Part shown: positions 35,031 through 45,767 of the stretch, in pieces
Position numbering within the stretch: position 1 is the first letter of the stretch
How the letters are laid out: every line of letters begins with the position of its first letter
Assembly: GCA_016647705.1 (NCBI GenBank)
Contig: CM028328.1
Location: 12,146,614 to 12,210,613, forward strand
Length of the DNA stretch: 64,000 nt
Direction: 5' to 3'
Source of the DNA: Eucommia ulmoides
Lineage: Eukaryota > Streptophyta > Magnoliopsida > Garryales > Eucommiaceae
Program-made: the position numbers and the translations under genes
Notes under the pieces: generated by a model
Seen by the model: the letters and a program-made list of their open reading frames with translations, nothing else
What the model was told of the DNA's origin: nothing
Database searches by the model: none

Positions 35031-35303
35031 GGAGCCAAAAAATTAGTCAAATCACACAAAGTGATGGGAAAAATTATTGTCTGATTTTTTCTAGAAGTAT
35101 TTTTTAACGATACTTTTAAAGAAAATCAAGATTCACAGTTAATCTAAAAATCTAACTAATAAATCCAAACAGCGTTTAATCCTTATGATTGTTAAAATTC
35201 GTAACTGGAGAGAGTTTCAGAATATGATATCTATTCAGATGTATAATTGATTAGAGTTACAGAATATTAACTCTTTATTGTTAATTCAAGAGTTATAAAG
35301 TAA
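35031..35303. other. AT-rich spacer, no gene seen
   Basis: No feature recognised. Confidence 0.4.
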
Positions 35304-35639
35304 CGTTGCGTTCGGTACGTTAGAATTTGAACGAAATGACAATACGATTGGAATTATTATGGTAATGGAATGAAATTGTCATTTTCATTCATATATTTGG
35401 TGACAAAAGGGATTAGATGTGGTATTGAATTGATCATCCTTAGTCCGATGTTTAAGTAGTATTGGAAATAAATCAAGAATGGAATGCATTTGTATAATAA
35501 AGGTTTCCTTTGAAAAACGTACAATTTTTTTAAATAAAGAATATTCGAACATAAATCAAATCAAATACCAAGTAAGAGGTATGTAGAGTTCTTAACCAAA
35601 AATGTTTATTAAAAAAATAATTTCTGAAAACGGTATACT

Positions 35640-36110
35640 TCAAACTTATTTACGGGAGTAGTGTAAAACGCAATAACGAAATGCGTTTTTCGAAAAACGC
35701 ATTTTCAAAATGCGTTTTTAAATAGGGAGTTTGAACGGTTAAAAACGCAAAACCGATTTGCGTTTTTAAAAAACGCAAATCGGTTTTGCGTTTTTCAAAA
35801 CCCAAAAAAAAAAAAAAAAAAAAAAAAGTAAAAACGGAAAAAAAAAAAGGAAAAACGCAAAACCGATTTGCGTTTTTTAAGAAACGCAAATCGGTTTTGC
35901 GTTTCTTAAAGCCCCCCCCCCCAAAAAAAAAAAAAAGTAAAAACGCAAAAATAGAAAAGGAAAAACGCAAAACCGATTTGCGTTTTTTAAGAAACGCAAA
36001 TCGGTTTTGCGTTTCTTAAAAAAAAAAAAAAAAAAAAAAAGGCTCTGAAAAAGGAAAAACGCAGAAGTGTTCTGCGTTTTTAAAAACGCAGAACACTTAT
36101 GTGTTTTTCA
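35640..36110. repeat. Left subterminal hairpin array of the MULE
   Basis: At least five successive fold-backs. The repeated form is AACGCAAAACCGATTTGCGT followed by its inverse AACGCAAATCGGTTTTGCGT (35750-35790, 35855-35905, 35963-36018). Others are built on AAATGCGTTTTTCGAAAAACG (35680-35720) and GCAGAAGTGTTCTGCG (36060-36100). They are separated by long A or C runs. Confidence 0.9.
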
Positions 36111-36750
36111 ATTACACCCCACCACCGACAGCTTCTTCTTCCTCACTTTGTCACTGCCGTTTTCACCCGTTTTCACCGCTACGGTAAAAACACAGAAGAA
36201 GAAGAAGAAGAAGAAGGGAACTGCCGTCAATCGATCCGCCGCCGCCGTCGCCATTTTCGTCGTCTGTCGGGTATGTAACACGTACACGATATATATATTT
36301 TTTTTGTTCAGTTGTTTTTTTTTAATTTTTTTTCTTCGAAAATGTAGATATATATCGGCTCTCCGTCGCCGTCACCCACTCTTTCGCCGCCGATCTAGCT
36401 CCTTCAAGGCTGTTTGTCTCATTTTGGTGAGTAAACCAATTTTTATTTTTATTTTTCGGTTTTTTCGTAATGTAGATCTAGATTTATATAATTTGAAAAT
36501 AGTTTTTTGGTAATGTAAATCTAGATCTGTAGATGTAAAACAATTTTTTTCTTTTAGTGGTTTCGGTTTTTTTTTTTTTTTTTTCCGATTTTTTTGGTTT
36601 TATTTTGTGTGTATGTGTGTGTGTGTATATATATATATAAGTATTTCGGTTTTTATGAGGTAGATTGGATAATTTAATTTTTTTTAGTAATATAATTGAT
36701 AATCATAATAATACGTTACATGTTTTATTTTGATTTGTGAAATTGTAGTT
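36110..36750 (+). promoter_or_regulatory. Promoter and leader exons of the transposase gene
   Basis: A CT-rich then GC-rich leader (36115-36268) ends GTCTGTCGG/GTATGTAACA. A second leader exon of about 78 bases follows an AATGTAG acceptor near 36347 and ends CATTTTG/GTGAGTAAAC near 36426. A third begins after GAAATTGTAG at 36749, nine bases before the ATG. These splice calls are by eye. Confidence 0.5.
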
Positions 36751-36757
36751 ATTTGAA

Positions 36758-39448
36758 ATGGAGAATGTTACATTATATTTGTATTGGGGTGGAAAGATAT
36801 TGGAAGGAACTGAGTTTGGAGTGTCATATAGCATGTTTACGGTCAAATCGTTGGATGTTTGTCGGGGGATTACGTTAAACGAATTAATTGCGATGTTACG
36901 ACCATATATCTTCGAGGATGGAGTTGATGGAACTTTAAAGTTACAATGTAGGTTGCCGATAGCTACTATTGGTCCTGGGAATTATAGACACATGTTGTAT
37001 TCAATCGGTGACGATGCGGCATTAGACCATGTGCTTCAATTACCTCTTAGGGTGCCCTCACTACTTGGTGTTGAGGTGTATGTGGAGGTAGAACGAGCTT
37101 TTAATCACGCTCCAATATTTTCTTCTCAACCTGGTCTTTTTACCCAATTTTTAAGTCAAAATTTCAATCCTCATGTTACCGCGTTATCTCTTATGTTTGA
37201 CCCTCAAGTTGTTCAATCCAGTTACACTCACCGGTCGCCTTACATTCCTAAAGAATATCATCCCCATATAGTGACTGATCATGATTCAGGCACCAGTTCT
37301 GCCGCTCCACCGCACGAGAATGTGGAGGGTGGGACGAATACAGTCGATAGTTTTCACGATGTTGAACAAACAGAGTTAGATGGTGCTTTTGCGTTAGAGG
37401 AAGATGAGAATGGTGGGGATGAAGATGAAGATGAAGATATGGATGTCGAGCCGACAATGGATGGGAGTGAACAATTACCGTTACACAAGGTTCCTTCATT
37501 CTATAATCAGTTGGAATGGGGTGATGATGATGATATGGCAAAGTATGAGCCAAAGTTGCGAAAGAATTTTTGGACCCCGGAAATGGACGAATTTAATTGT
37601 GGCATGGTCTTTAAGGACAAGAAACATATTCAAAATGCCGTGAAATATTATCATGTTATGAAAAATAAAGAGTATCGTGTGGTAGAGACGAACCAGAAAA
37701 TTTGGTCGATTAAATGCAAGCATGGTTGTGGGTGGCGGATGCGGGTGACTCTAAAACAGAGTCACGGAATGTTCCAAATTACGCAGTACAACGGGCGACA
37801 CATGTGTTTCTATAATCATACGGCATTGGATCATGGAAACTTGGATTCGGGTGTCATTTCTGACATGATACTTGGACAGGTCGAAGAGGATCCAGAAGTG
37901 AAGATGGGTGTTATCGTTGCGTCCGTGAAAGAGTCTCGGGGATTCACTATCTCCTACCAAAAGGCTTGGTTGGCTAGATCTAAAGCCATCGAGACCTTGT
38001 TCGGCGATTGGGATGAATCGCATCGAAAGTTGCCGAAATTCATGTCGGCATTGCAGCACTTTAATCCTAGGACAATTGTCGAATGGAGTATTGTTTCGAC
38101 TACTGTAGTTGGTTATTCGACATTCGACATGGTCTTTTGGGCATTCGAACCTTCTGTGGTCGGATGGAGATATTGTCGACCTGTCCTCACGATTGACGGG
38201 ACCCATCTGTATGGTAAGTACGAAGGAAAGATCTTGATCGCTATTGGGATGACACCGTCCAATAAGTGTTATCCTATGGCGTTTGCGGTGGTACCGACGG
38301 AGGACCACCGCTGTTGGTCCTGGTTTATTTTGATGCTGAAGCGCCATATTGTTAAAGACCGGCCGGAAGTCACGTTGATATCTGACAGACAGACTGGCAT
38401 TCTTAGTGCAGTAAGAACTTTATGGCTTAATCAACCGAACGAGCCCGCTCGGTATCATCGATTTTGTTTGCGGCATCTTTGTAGTAATTTTAATAACATC
38501 TTTAAAAATCAACAACTAAAAGATCTTGCGTGGAATGCCGGTGCTGCCATACAAGTTCGAAAGTACAACGCTATCATGGAAGAGATTGCGAAAATAAAAA
38601 TGGGGGCGTATACATGGTTGGATAACGTAGCCAAAGATAAATGGACCAGGTCACACGATAATGGTAAACGTTGGGGCGTGTTGACAACCAATTATGCCGA
38701 AGTATTCAACAACTGTTTGAAAGGTGCAAGGAATGTCCCAATTACAGCTGCCGTTTCAATAACTTTCTATAGGTTGGTCAAATACTTTGATCTCGGTCGA
38801 CAGGAAGCTCTAAAGGATATGGGCATGGGTTTGGGATACGTAAAACATGTTGTTGAGAAAATTCAGAAATCCCAAGCGAAGTCTAAAACATACGACGTCC
38901 AAATATTCAATCGGTAAGGTTTTTTAACTTGCAATTTATTAATTAGTAATATATATTTTTTAACTGATCATCTAATTTGATTTATAAATATATTTAATAA
39001 TAGGGAGAATGCACGTTACCACGTGAAAACGAGAAAGACGTTGTCCGGTGGTATTGTTACACACAAAGTTACTTTAGGTGATAACCCTGATTGTACTTGT
39101 GGGAAATATAAGACTTTCAGATATCCATGCTCACACATGCTTGCGGTGACGGAGTATTGTGGTACAGATGCGTTTCGCTACATCGCTGATGAGTACACAA
39201 TAGCAAACTTGTTGAAAGTTTGGGAGTCATCATTTGAACCGATCATTCACGAGGACTATTGGCCGATGGTTAACTTTCCGATCTTTCTTCCTAACAAGAA
39301 TAGACTTCGAGTTGTGAAGCGCGGACGACCTAAATCCACTCGCATTCGAAACGAAATGGATGTGTCGCAGCAGACAATGACAAATCGGTGTGGGTTGTGT
39401 TCTCAAACTGGCCATGATAGGCGAACATGTACATCCCGACCCCAATGA
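36758..39448 (+). CDS. MudrA-type MULE transposase
   Basis: Two exons, 36758-38913 and 39004-39448, joined by a GT-AG intron of 90 bp (CG/GTAAGG...AATAG/GG), give 866 aa with a closed frame. Parts in order: an N-terminal region with LYLYWGGKIL; an acidic stretch (about 212-236); the MuDR DNA-binding domain (about 281-350, with the cysteine cluster IKCKHGCGWRM); the MULE transposase core with D480 (LTIDGTHLYG), D543 (LISDRQTG) and the C570-x2-H573 motif (FCLRHL); the block TTNYAEVFNN; a SWIM zinc finger (C749-x-C751, C761-x-H763); and a C-terminal CCHC knuckle (C848, C851, H856, C861). It should bind the terminal repeats and catalyse cut-and-paste transposition in the nucleus. The third catalytic acid was not assigned. 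No stop or frameshift is seen. The ATG follows the leader acceptor by nine bases. Confidence 0.93.
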
Positions 39449-39661
39449 GATAACAATTGTAATGGAGACAACAATTTTTATTTTTTATTTTTAATTTACT
39501 TTATGGTTGGAACAATTTTAGTATATTGTGTTGTATTATATTTTCGTTTAGTATATTGTTGTTTAGTATATTGTCATTTAGTATATTGTCGTTTAGTATA
39601 TTGTGTTGTAATATATTTCCTATATTACTACTTCATATTTTAGTTTCAGATTATTGCTGCT
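39449..39661 (+). promoter_or_regulatory. Intergenic region between the two MULE genes
   Basis: 213 bp. A short tandem repeat of TTTAGTATATTGT words (39540-39600) precedes the second gene. There is no obvious TATA box beyond these T/A runs, so the second gene may have its own promoter here or be made from a read-through transcript. Confidence 0.4.
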
Positions 39662-41991
39662 ATGGCTGAACCTGGTCCCGTCGATCAGTCGTTACTTTAT
39701 TTGCAGAGAGACCACAGATCTGGGACTGTCTGGGAAGAATGCGGAGTGCAGGTCATATTAAAAAAATATTTACCCAGTCTATTCATTTTTTTTTATTTAG
39801 TAATTTTTAAATTAATTGTCTTTTAATTTATATTTCAGCATTCTTCTCGGCTTGACTGCTCCGGAGCCGGACGGTTTCCAGGGGAATGGACGAACCATGT
39901 ACCTGGTCGTGTGGTACAATTAATAGAAGCCGTCGGACTTTATGGAGCCTTTCGGTTAAAGAAAAAGCAGTTAGACCACGCATTGATTACGGCGTTGGTT
40001 GAGAGATGGCGTCAAGAGACGCATACGTTTCATCTGCCGATTGGTGAGATGACAGTGACACTGCAAGACGTAGCAGTGTTATTTGGGCTGCCCGTGAACG
40101 GACGACCAGTTACCGGGTCTGACGACACCTTGCCGACCGTACGTTGGCAGGAACTTTGCCAAATCCTACTCGGTCACACACCGCCGGAGGACAAAATCAA
40201 AGGAGGTTGTCTGAAACTGAAATGGTTACAGTTCACTTTCGATCGAGTACCCGCCGACGCCGATGAGGACATTATGCAGTGTTATGCTAGGGCGTACTGT
40301 CTGATATTTATCGGGACAATATTGATGCCTGACAAATCTAATAATTTGGTTAAGTTAAGGTACTTACCATTGTTGCGCGATATGTCTGGGTCGCATCAGT
40401 ATAGTTGGGGCAGTGCAACTTTAGCGGTACTGTATCGAGAGCTGTGCAAGGGACGTTGTAAGGAGACGAAAAAAATTTCAGGGCCCTTATTTTTATTACA
40501 GTGTTGGGCATGGGAACGACTCCCGAGACTACGGCACGTGTCTCTCTCTACTACCGGCGATTGGATGGGTGACCTACAGATAGGGGACATGAGGTTCCCA
40601 GGCGCCCCTTGGGGGTCTCGGTATGTTATTATATAATAAATGTTTATGCAATTCAAATATTTCATTTCATGTAGTAATAATTAATTTTTATGGCTGCATA
40701 CAGTTGGAAAGTATCATTCAACTTAGATAGCGAGCCGATGCACGTATTGATTGTGTATCGTGATCAGTTAGATCGTTTACAAGATTATGAGGTCGGTTAT
40801 ATATTTACGTAAGATGTTACTAATGTTTTATATATGATTATATTTATTATTTAATTAATTTATTTGTATGTTGTTTGCAAGGTTATTTGGATGTCGTATC
40901 CAACTGATCTCTTGGACCAATTACCACAATATTGTCGTGATGGCGAAGAAATTTGGATGGCGTCTGTGCCCCTGATATGCTACGAAATTGTAGAGTATCA
41001 TTACCCCCATCGCACACTACGACAGTTTGGTTTTTGCCAAGGAATTCCCTGGCTAAGCGACACATATAAAGATATGCATTTCAATAGCCGGAGGGGGAAA
41101 TTTGGCACAGACTGGTCGATAGTGCACGGGGCATATATACGAGCGTGGGATAGCCGGCGACCACCAGATTTAAGTAACCTTCAGGTTGGTACATATGTAT
41201 TTGATGATTACATGCCTTGGTATTGGGGAGTCACAAGGCGGTTTATAGTGAACCCATCTTACCGACCGAACTTCGACTATCATGCAGTAGGAGGTCGTCC
41301 GATGATAGAGGTATAATTTAATTAGAACATATATTTATTATTTTGTATAATGTTCATTTACTTAGGTGTAATTAACTTTATATTGCAGGAACCCGATATT
41401 TCAAACCTGATGCGAATGAGTGAACTTGCAATTCAAACAAGACAACCAGAGGATTTTGAACGGGTTACATACTTATCGTGCGACATTTGTTCCCGTGCCT
41501 ATCGTCGGCAGTTGCCACACCAGATGCCTAGTTCGGGACACCAGATGCCGAGTCCGGGACACCTGATGCCGACGCCGCCGTTGGATACGCGAGATCAGCC
41601 GTTGGATGACGACGCCAGTGCCGGACCATCTACCTACGGGATGGATAATTTCTTTTCAGATTATGGTACCGAACTGGGTGTCAGTTCCGGATGGTCAGTG
41701 GGTAACACATTTGTCACCCCGATGATAGATGTTCCATCATCGAGCTCAGTATCTGTTACTCGTGTGACACATGGTGTACCCAGAGGAATTGGAAGACGCG
41801 TGTCACCAGTCCCATGGGAGCGAAATGATGAATATTTGTTGCCCATCGTGGAGGAACCAACATATCCATCTACTATGGACTTGGGACACATTACTCAAGT
41901 TGATCATCTCCAGACAGAGGACACCGAAGATCTTCCACTTCCTTTACGGCGGCAACGGAGAAACATCAGACGTAGGGGGTGTGGTACATAG
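39662..41991 (+). CDS. Plant mobile domain (PMD) protein carried by the MULE
   Basis: Five exons (39662-39751, 39839-40620, 40704-40791, 40882-41310, 41389-41991), all GT-AG, total 1992 bases, closed frame, 663 aa. Residues about 45-460 match the plant mobile domain, the aminotransferase-like family that includes Arabidopsis MAIN and MAIL1: GLYGAFRLKKKQLDHALI, FHLPIGEMTVTLQDVAVLFG, YARAYCLIFIGTILMPDK and WGSATLAVLYRELC are its usual words. The tail (464-663) is proline/serine-rich with a three-fold HQMPS-GHQMPS-GHLMPT repeat and a basic end (RRQRRNIRRRG) that could act as a nuclear signal. No phosphatase domain follows, unlike some host members. It shares strand and termini with the transposase. 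MAIN and MAIL1 act in silencing and genome stability; a role here in transposition or in countering silencing is speculation. Confidence 0.88.
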
Positions 41992-42099
41992 AAACTTAAT
42001 GACGACATGTATTATAATTTGTAAAAATATATTATATATTCATATGTAATTTTATTTTAATTTCAATTAGTATAATTTTTTTTAAAAAAAACGCATATA

Positions 42100-42238
42100 T
42101 TATTTTCGTTTTTTTTGGAATCATTTCATACTAATCAAAAAATGGTTCTTCTAAGCCAAATATGAATGAGGAAAACGGTGGGAAAATGGCGAAAAAAAAA
42201 CAAAACGCTCTTGAAAAAAAAAAAAAAACAAGCTCTTG

Positions 42239-42271
<33 letters not shown>

Positions 42272-42360
42272 AAAACAGGAAAACGCACACTGCTGAAGAA
42301 AAAAAAAACCACACTGATCATTACTCTCTTTTATTTTTTTTTATTTTTTTTTTGAAAAAC
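42100..42360. other. A-rich tract after the PMD gene
   Basis: Long A runs (42219-42269) and T runs inside the MULE; no gene. Possible 3' end signals for the PMD transcript lie at 42020-42060. Confidence 0.5.
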
Positions 42361-42610
42361 GCATAAGCTTTATGCGTTTTTCAAACGGTTTTTTTTTTTT
42401 TTTTTTTTGAAAAACGCAGAAAGCTTCTGCGTTTTTCAAACTTTTTTTTTTTTTTTTTGGTTTCAAGAAACGCAAAACCGATTTGCGTTTTTAAAAAACG
42501 CAAATCGGTTTTGCGTTTTTAACCGTTCAGACTTCCTATTTAAAAACGCATTTTGAAAATGCGTTTTTCGAAAAACGCATTTCGGTATTGCGTTTTACAC
42601 TACTCCCGTA
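42355..42610. repeat. Right subterminal hairpin array of the MULE
   Basis: Mirror of the left array: GAAAAACGCATAAGCTTTATGCG (a near-perfect fold-back), GAAAAACGCAGAAAGCTTCTGCG, then the AACGCAAAACCGATTTGCGT pair (42468-42520) and the AATGCGTTTTTCGAAAAACGC fold-back (42545-42590). It merges into the terminal inverted repeat. Confidence 0.9.
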
Positions 42611-43015
42611 AATAAGTTTGAAGTATACCGTTTTTAGAAATTATTTTTTTAATAAACATTTATTTGGTTAAGAACTCGAGGTATGTATATAGAGAGAGAG
42701 AGAGAGTAGTGAAAGAAGAAGAAAGAAGAAGAATAGAGAGGTGGTGGATAGGGATTTTTCTAATCCTATTCCAATTTTTGGTTGGCGATTGGTCGCGTTT
42801 TTTGAATGATGAAAAATTAGAACCTAACCCTATGTAATTATGATTACCTAATACTAAGTTTATCTTGAGATTAATTAATCCTATATTTTGTGGGATTAAA
42901 AAATTCTTGATAATAAGAATGAAATTTAATCCCATGAATCAAATCTACGAATGAAATAATCATTCCCTTAAGCATTCAAATCCCTTACCAAATTTGTGTA
43001 CCAAACATGCTGTAA

Positions 43016-44576
43016 GTGATTTTGTAATTACTTCTTTCTGTTTATTTGTTCCTCATTTTGTACTTAGTTTATTTATTGCATTCTTTATTCATGTTCTGGA
43101 CTTCTATTGTAATCTACTAATCTGAAATATTTCTACAACCAATGTCCTATTTTAATTATTTTTTTGGGATAATGACATGATGGTCTCATTAAACGTACAA
43201 ATCTACAAATTATTACATAATCAATTAAATTTATTTTTAAAATTATAATACCGGTTAATCTCAAATTTAAATTCCAAAAAAAAAATAAAAAAATACCGAT
43301 GATGCCCTTCCGGTATTTATATGGAGAAATCTTGAATTGCTAGAAGAAGAATAAATGTACAGTCACACCATATCACAAGAGAATAAATTTGCAAAAAGAA
43401 GGAAGTGCAAGAAATGGACAAAGAGATGTTGAAGGTACGATAGTGGGCCATGCCAATGGGGTACACTCACTTCGGGGGGACAAAGGAGCCAACATGATTC
43501 CCATTTTTTTCTTAGTTCCATGGGGGCATTGATTCCAAAACATATTTTAAAAGGAGAATAGTTGCCTCATTACATACTAATAATTATCATTATTTTAATC
43601 TTAATTATTTTTTGTCTCATGCACATCTCGATTAATCATCTCATCGTCAATTTTAAAGGTGCAATTTTTCACATCAATTTGATGCATTCAAAATTTAATT
43701 TTTCAAGTACTTTTCATGAGTGTTTAATCTTAATTGACAAAAAAATGACACTTCTCATCGTTAACTGGACTAACATCTCTCCGATACTTTATCTTGACAA
43801 TGCTATAATTATTATTTTTTGTTTTAAATTTTTTGTAGTTTGTAGTATAGTGCAATCGTGTCATGCTTTCATTGATGGTGTTGTACATCAAATAATGCAC
43901 TTGAGAAACAAACAAAATTAAGATCATTCGAGTAAGGGCACATTTTTTAATTATATTTTGTAAAATAAAATGCATTGGTTTGAGAGGAATATTTGTTAAA
44001 AAAAAATAAATTTATTATTATTTTTTAATTCTCATAAAGCATCATAAACATTTAAAAATTGGAATAACTAATATTTTATTCCTAATTAAAGAAACGAATT
44101 GTTGTTTTAAAAAAATGTTGGAGGGCAGTGTGGTCAATCCACAGGGAAGGAAATATCATAAATTAAAAATAGTGGAAGGGTATTTTGGGAACTAGGAAAG
44201 TTTATGTGATTGTTATCTGAAGTGGAAGGCACTTCTTCCGACGTCATCTCTATCGTTAGAATCTTAATAACGAAAGGTGCTAACCGTGTGGGTCACGGTC
44301 ATGTGCCCAGATGCGGGCCCTCTAATTTTATACCAATATTACCCCTCGATTTCGGTTGAATAATGATATTGCCCTTGATTTCAATCTGTATTCTGATTCC
44401 AACTATATGCCGTGGTCGTGTAACATTTGAAAGGGGGGAAAAGTGATTCTTCCAATGTTTTTCCTTTTTTTGGCGGTATGTGTGAAGTAAAAGTTTGATT
44501 CTGGGTGTTTATTTTTCAATTTGATGATATAAATGACAACTAACTTTTTAGGTTGAATTTGATAATTTGGAGCTGT
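43016..44576. other. Spacer, no gene recognised
   Basis: AT-rich, with two less AT-rich parts at 43380-43540 and 44120-44420. The frame at 43562-43921 is hydrophobic low-complexity and not convincing. Confidence 0.45.
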
Positions 44577-45167
44577 TAAGGCCCCATTTCGTTAGTGTTT
44601 TCTTTTGAATCCATCCAACTCAATCTAAAAATTATGGGATTCATTTTTTAGAACGTGTTTGGCAACACAAAACTCAACTTAACTCAAAAAATGATAATTG
44701 ATTCTCAAAATTCTAAGAAAATGAAAAACAAAAAAAATATGTTTTACTTTTTTGTCCAAAAAATTGAACCCCAAAAATGAGAACATGCTCGGAATTATTA
44801 GAGTTGTTAGTAAGTCATATGTTCAACTTTTGTTAAACTCAAAACAAAAAAAAAAAATTCTTTTTCTTTTTTCTCTCTCCCATTTCTATCGTCTTCTTCG
44901 TCTTCGCCAAACTCCTCCTTGTTCGACGTCCATCTCCCGCTCGTTGTTCTCCTCCTCTCCTTGCAATCTTCTTCGCCATCGTCACATCCTCTCCTCACAA
45001 TCATCTTTACAATCGTTCCTCCTCCTCCTCTCCTACCCATCGCTGTCATCTTCCCCATACTTCGCATAGCCATCGCCTCTCGTCGAACTCGTCACCATCA
45101 TTTTCGCCGAACAGGCTTTCGAAGCTCAAATCACTCGATAGTTGATGCGCGATTCATGGTAGTGGAC
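44577..45167. other. Possible truncated Harbinger end and C-rich leader-like stretch
   Basis: TAA then GGCCCCATTTCGTTAGTG at 44577-44597 resembles a Harbinger-type left end, but no matching right end is found. 44870-45160 is CT-rich and open in two frames (44919-45242 and 44807-45073 minus), like the leader-like stretches elsewhere. No protein recognised. Confidence 0.35.
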
Positions 45168-45762
45168 TGTTTATTAGCGTATAATTCCCCCGACTGCTCA
45201 AAAGAGAGACCGGCCAAGGGGGAGGAGAAGGGGTATTTATAGCCAAAATATCCTAAAAATATCTCAAGACTATGCAGGAGAAATCCATCTAGGCGAAGAA
45301 AATTTCGCCTAGGCGAATTTAAGGCGGTTCGGCTGGTTGTTTAGGCAGTGAAGTAGACGGTGGACTGGGAGAACATTCTGTTGGATTTTCGCCTAGGCGA
45401 AGTTTTCTTCTTCGCCTAGGCAAGTGGCTGTCAGTAGCCCATCTTCGTTTTCTACTGGATTTCTGCCTAGGCGATGGAATCTTCGCCTAGCTGTTGTCCG
45501 TCAGTAACATTTTGCTCTTTTCTCAACTTCTAGGCGGTGGGCCTGTTTCTTATTTTAGCCTCCGAGCTTGTTTATCTACCGTAACTTCGAACCGCTTTGG
45601 TTCGATCTCATCGTTTTCGCTCCAGTTTCCTATCTTTTTGCCCCACACACCTGATTTATACAAAAAGAATAAAAACATATTAAAACATATAAAAATAACT
45701 ATAAACGTACTCGAAAACTAACAAATTCGGATTGAAAATACGTAGGTAATTTACACCTATCA
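45168..45762 (-). mobile_element. Solo LTR, 595 bp, minus strand, with 5-bp TSD
   Basis: In reverse it begins TGATAGGTGTAAATTACC and ends ...CGCTAATAAACA. TGGAC lies on both sides (45163-45167 and 45763-45767). It contains a TATA-like GGCTATAAATACCCC (reverse, about 45234-45248) and repeats of a CGCCTAGGCGAA word. It shares its first part and the TATA region with the plus-strand LTR at 49215. No coding region; fossil. Confidence 0.8.
45290..45500. repeat. Scattered palindromic TTCGCCTAGGCGAA repeats
   Basis: The 14-bp palindrome TTCGCCTAGGCGAA and close variants occur about five times in 200 bp inside the minus-strand solo LTR. Confidence 0.8.
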
Positions 45763-45767
45763 TGGAC

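Larger units (their letters stand above)
35586..42677 (+). mobile_element. Full-length autonomous-type MULE, 7092 bp
   Basis: Terminal inverted repeats begin GAGTTCTTAACCAAA and continue through AATGTTTATTAAAAAAATAA and TTTACGGGAGTAGTG for well over 150 bp. The exact 10-bp repeat GAGGTATGTA lies on both sides (35576-35585 and 42678-42687), within the 8-11 bp known for Mutator-like elements. Inside are two complete-looking plus-strand genes, a MudrA-type transposase and a plant mobile domain protein, with hairpin arrays beside each terminus. Because both genes read through and the ends are intact, it could be a recently active copy; that is inference. Confidence 0.92.
35304..43012. mobile_element. 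Harbinger-type MITE split by the MULE
   Basis: The outer parts 35304-35585 and 42688-43012 belong to one MITE of about 600 bp. Left end CGTTGCGTTCGGTAC, right end in reverse CAGCATGTTTGGTAC, with TAA directly outside both (35301-35303 and 43013-43015). Matching subterminal phrases in opposite orientation (GGAATGAAATTGTCATT with AATGAAATAATCATTCC) agree. Confidence 0.75.

Noticed and set aside
37248-38347. Long minus-strand frames opposite the transposase
   Set aside because: They are shadows of a strong plus-strand gene with all domain motifs in order.
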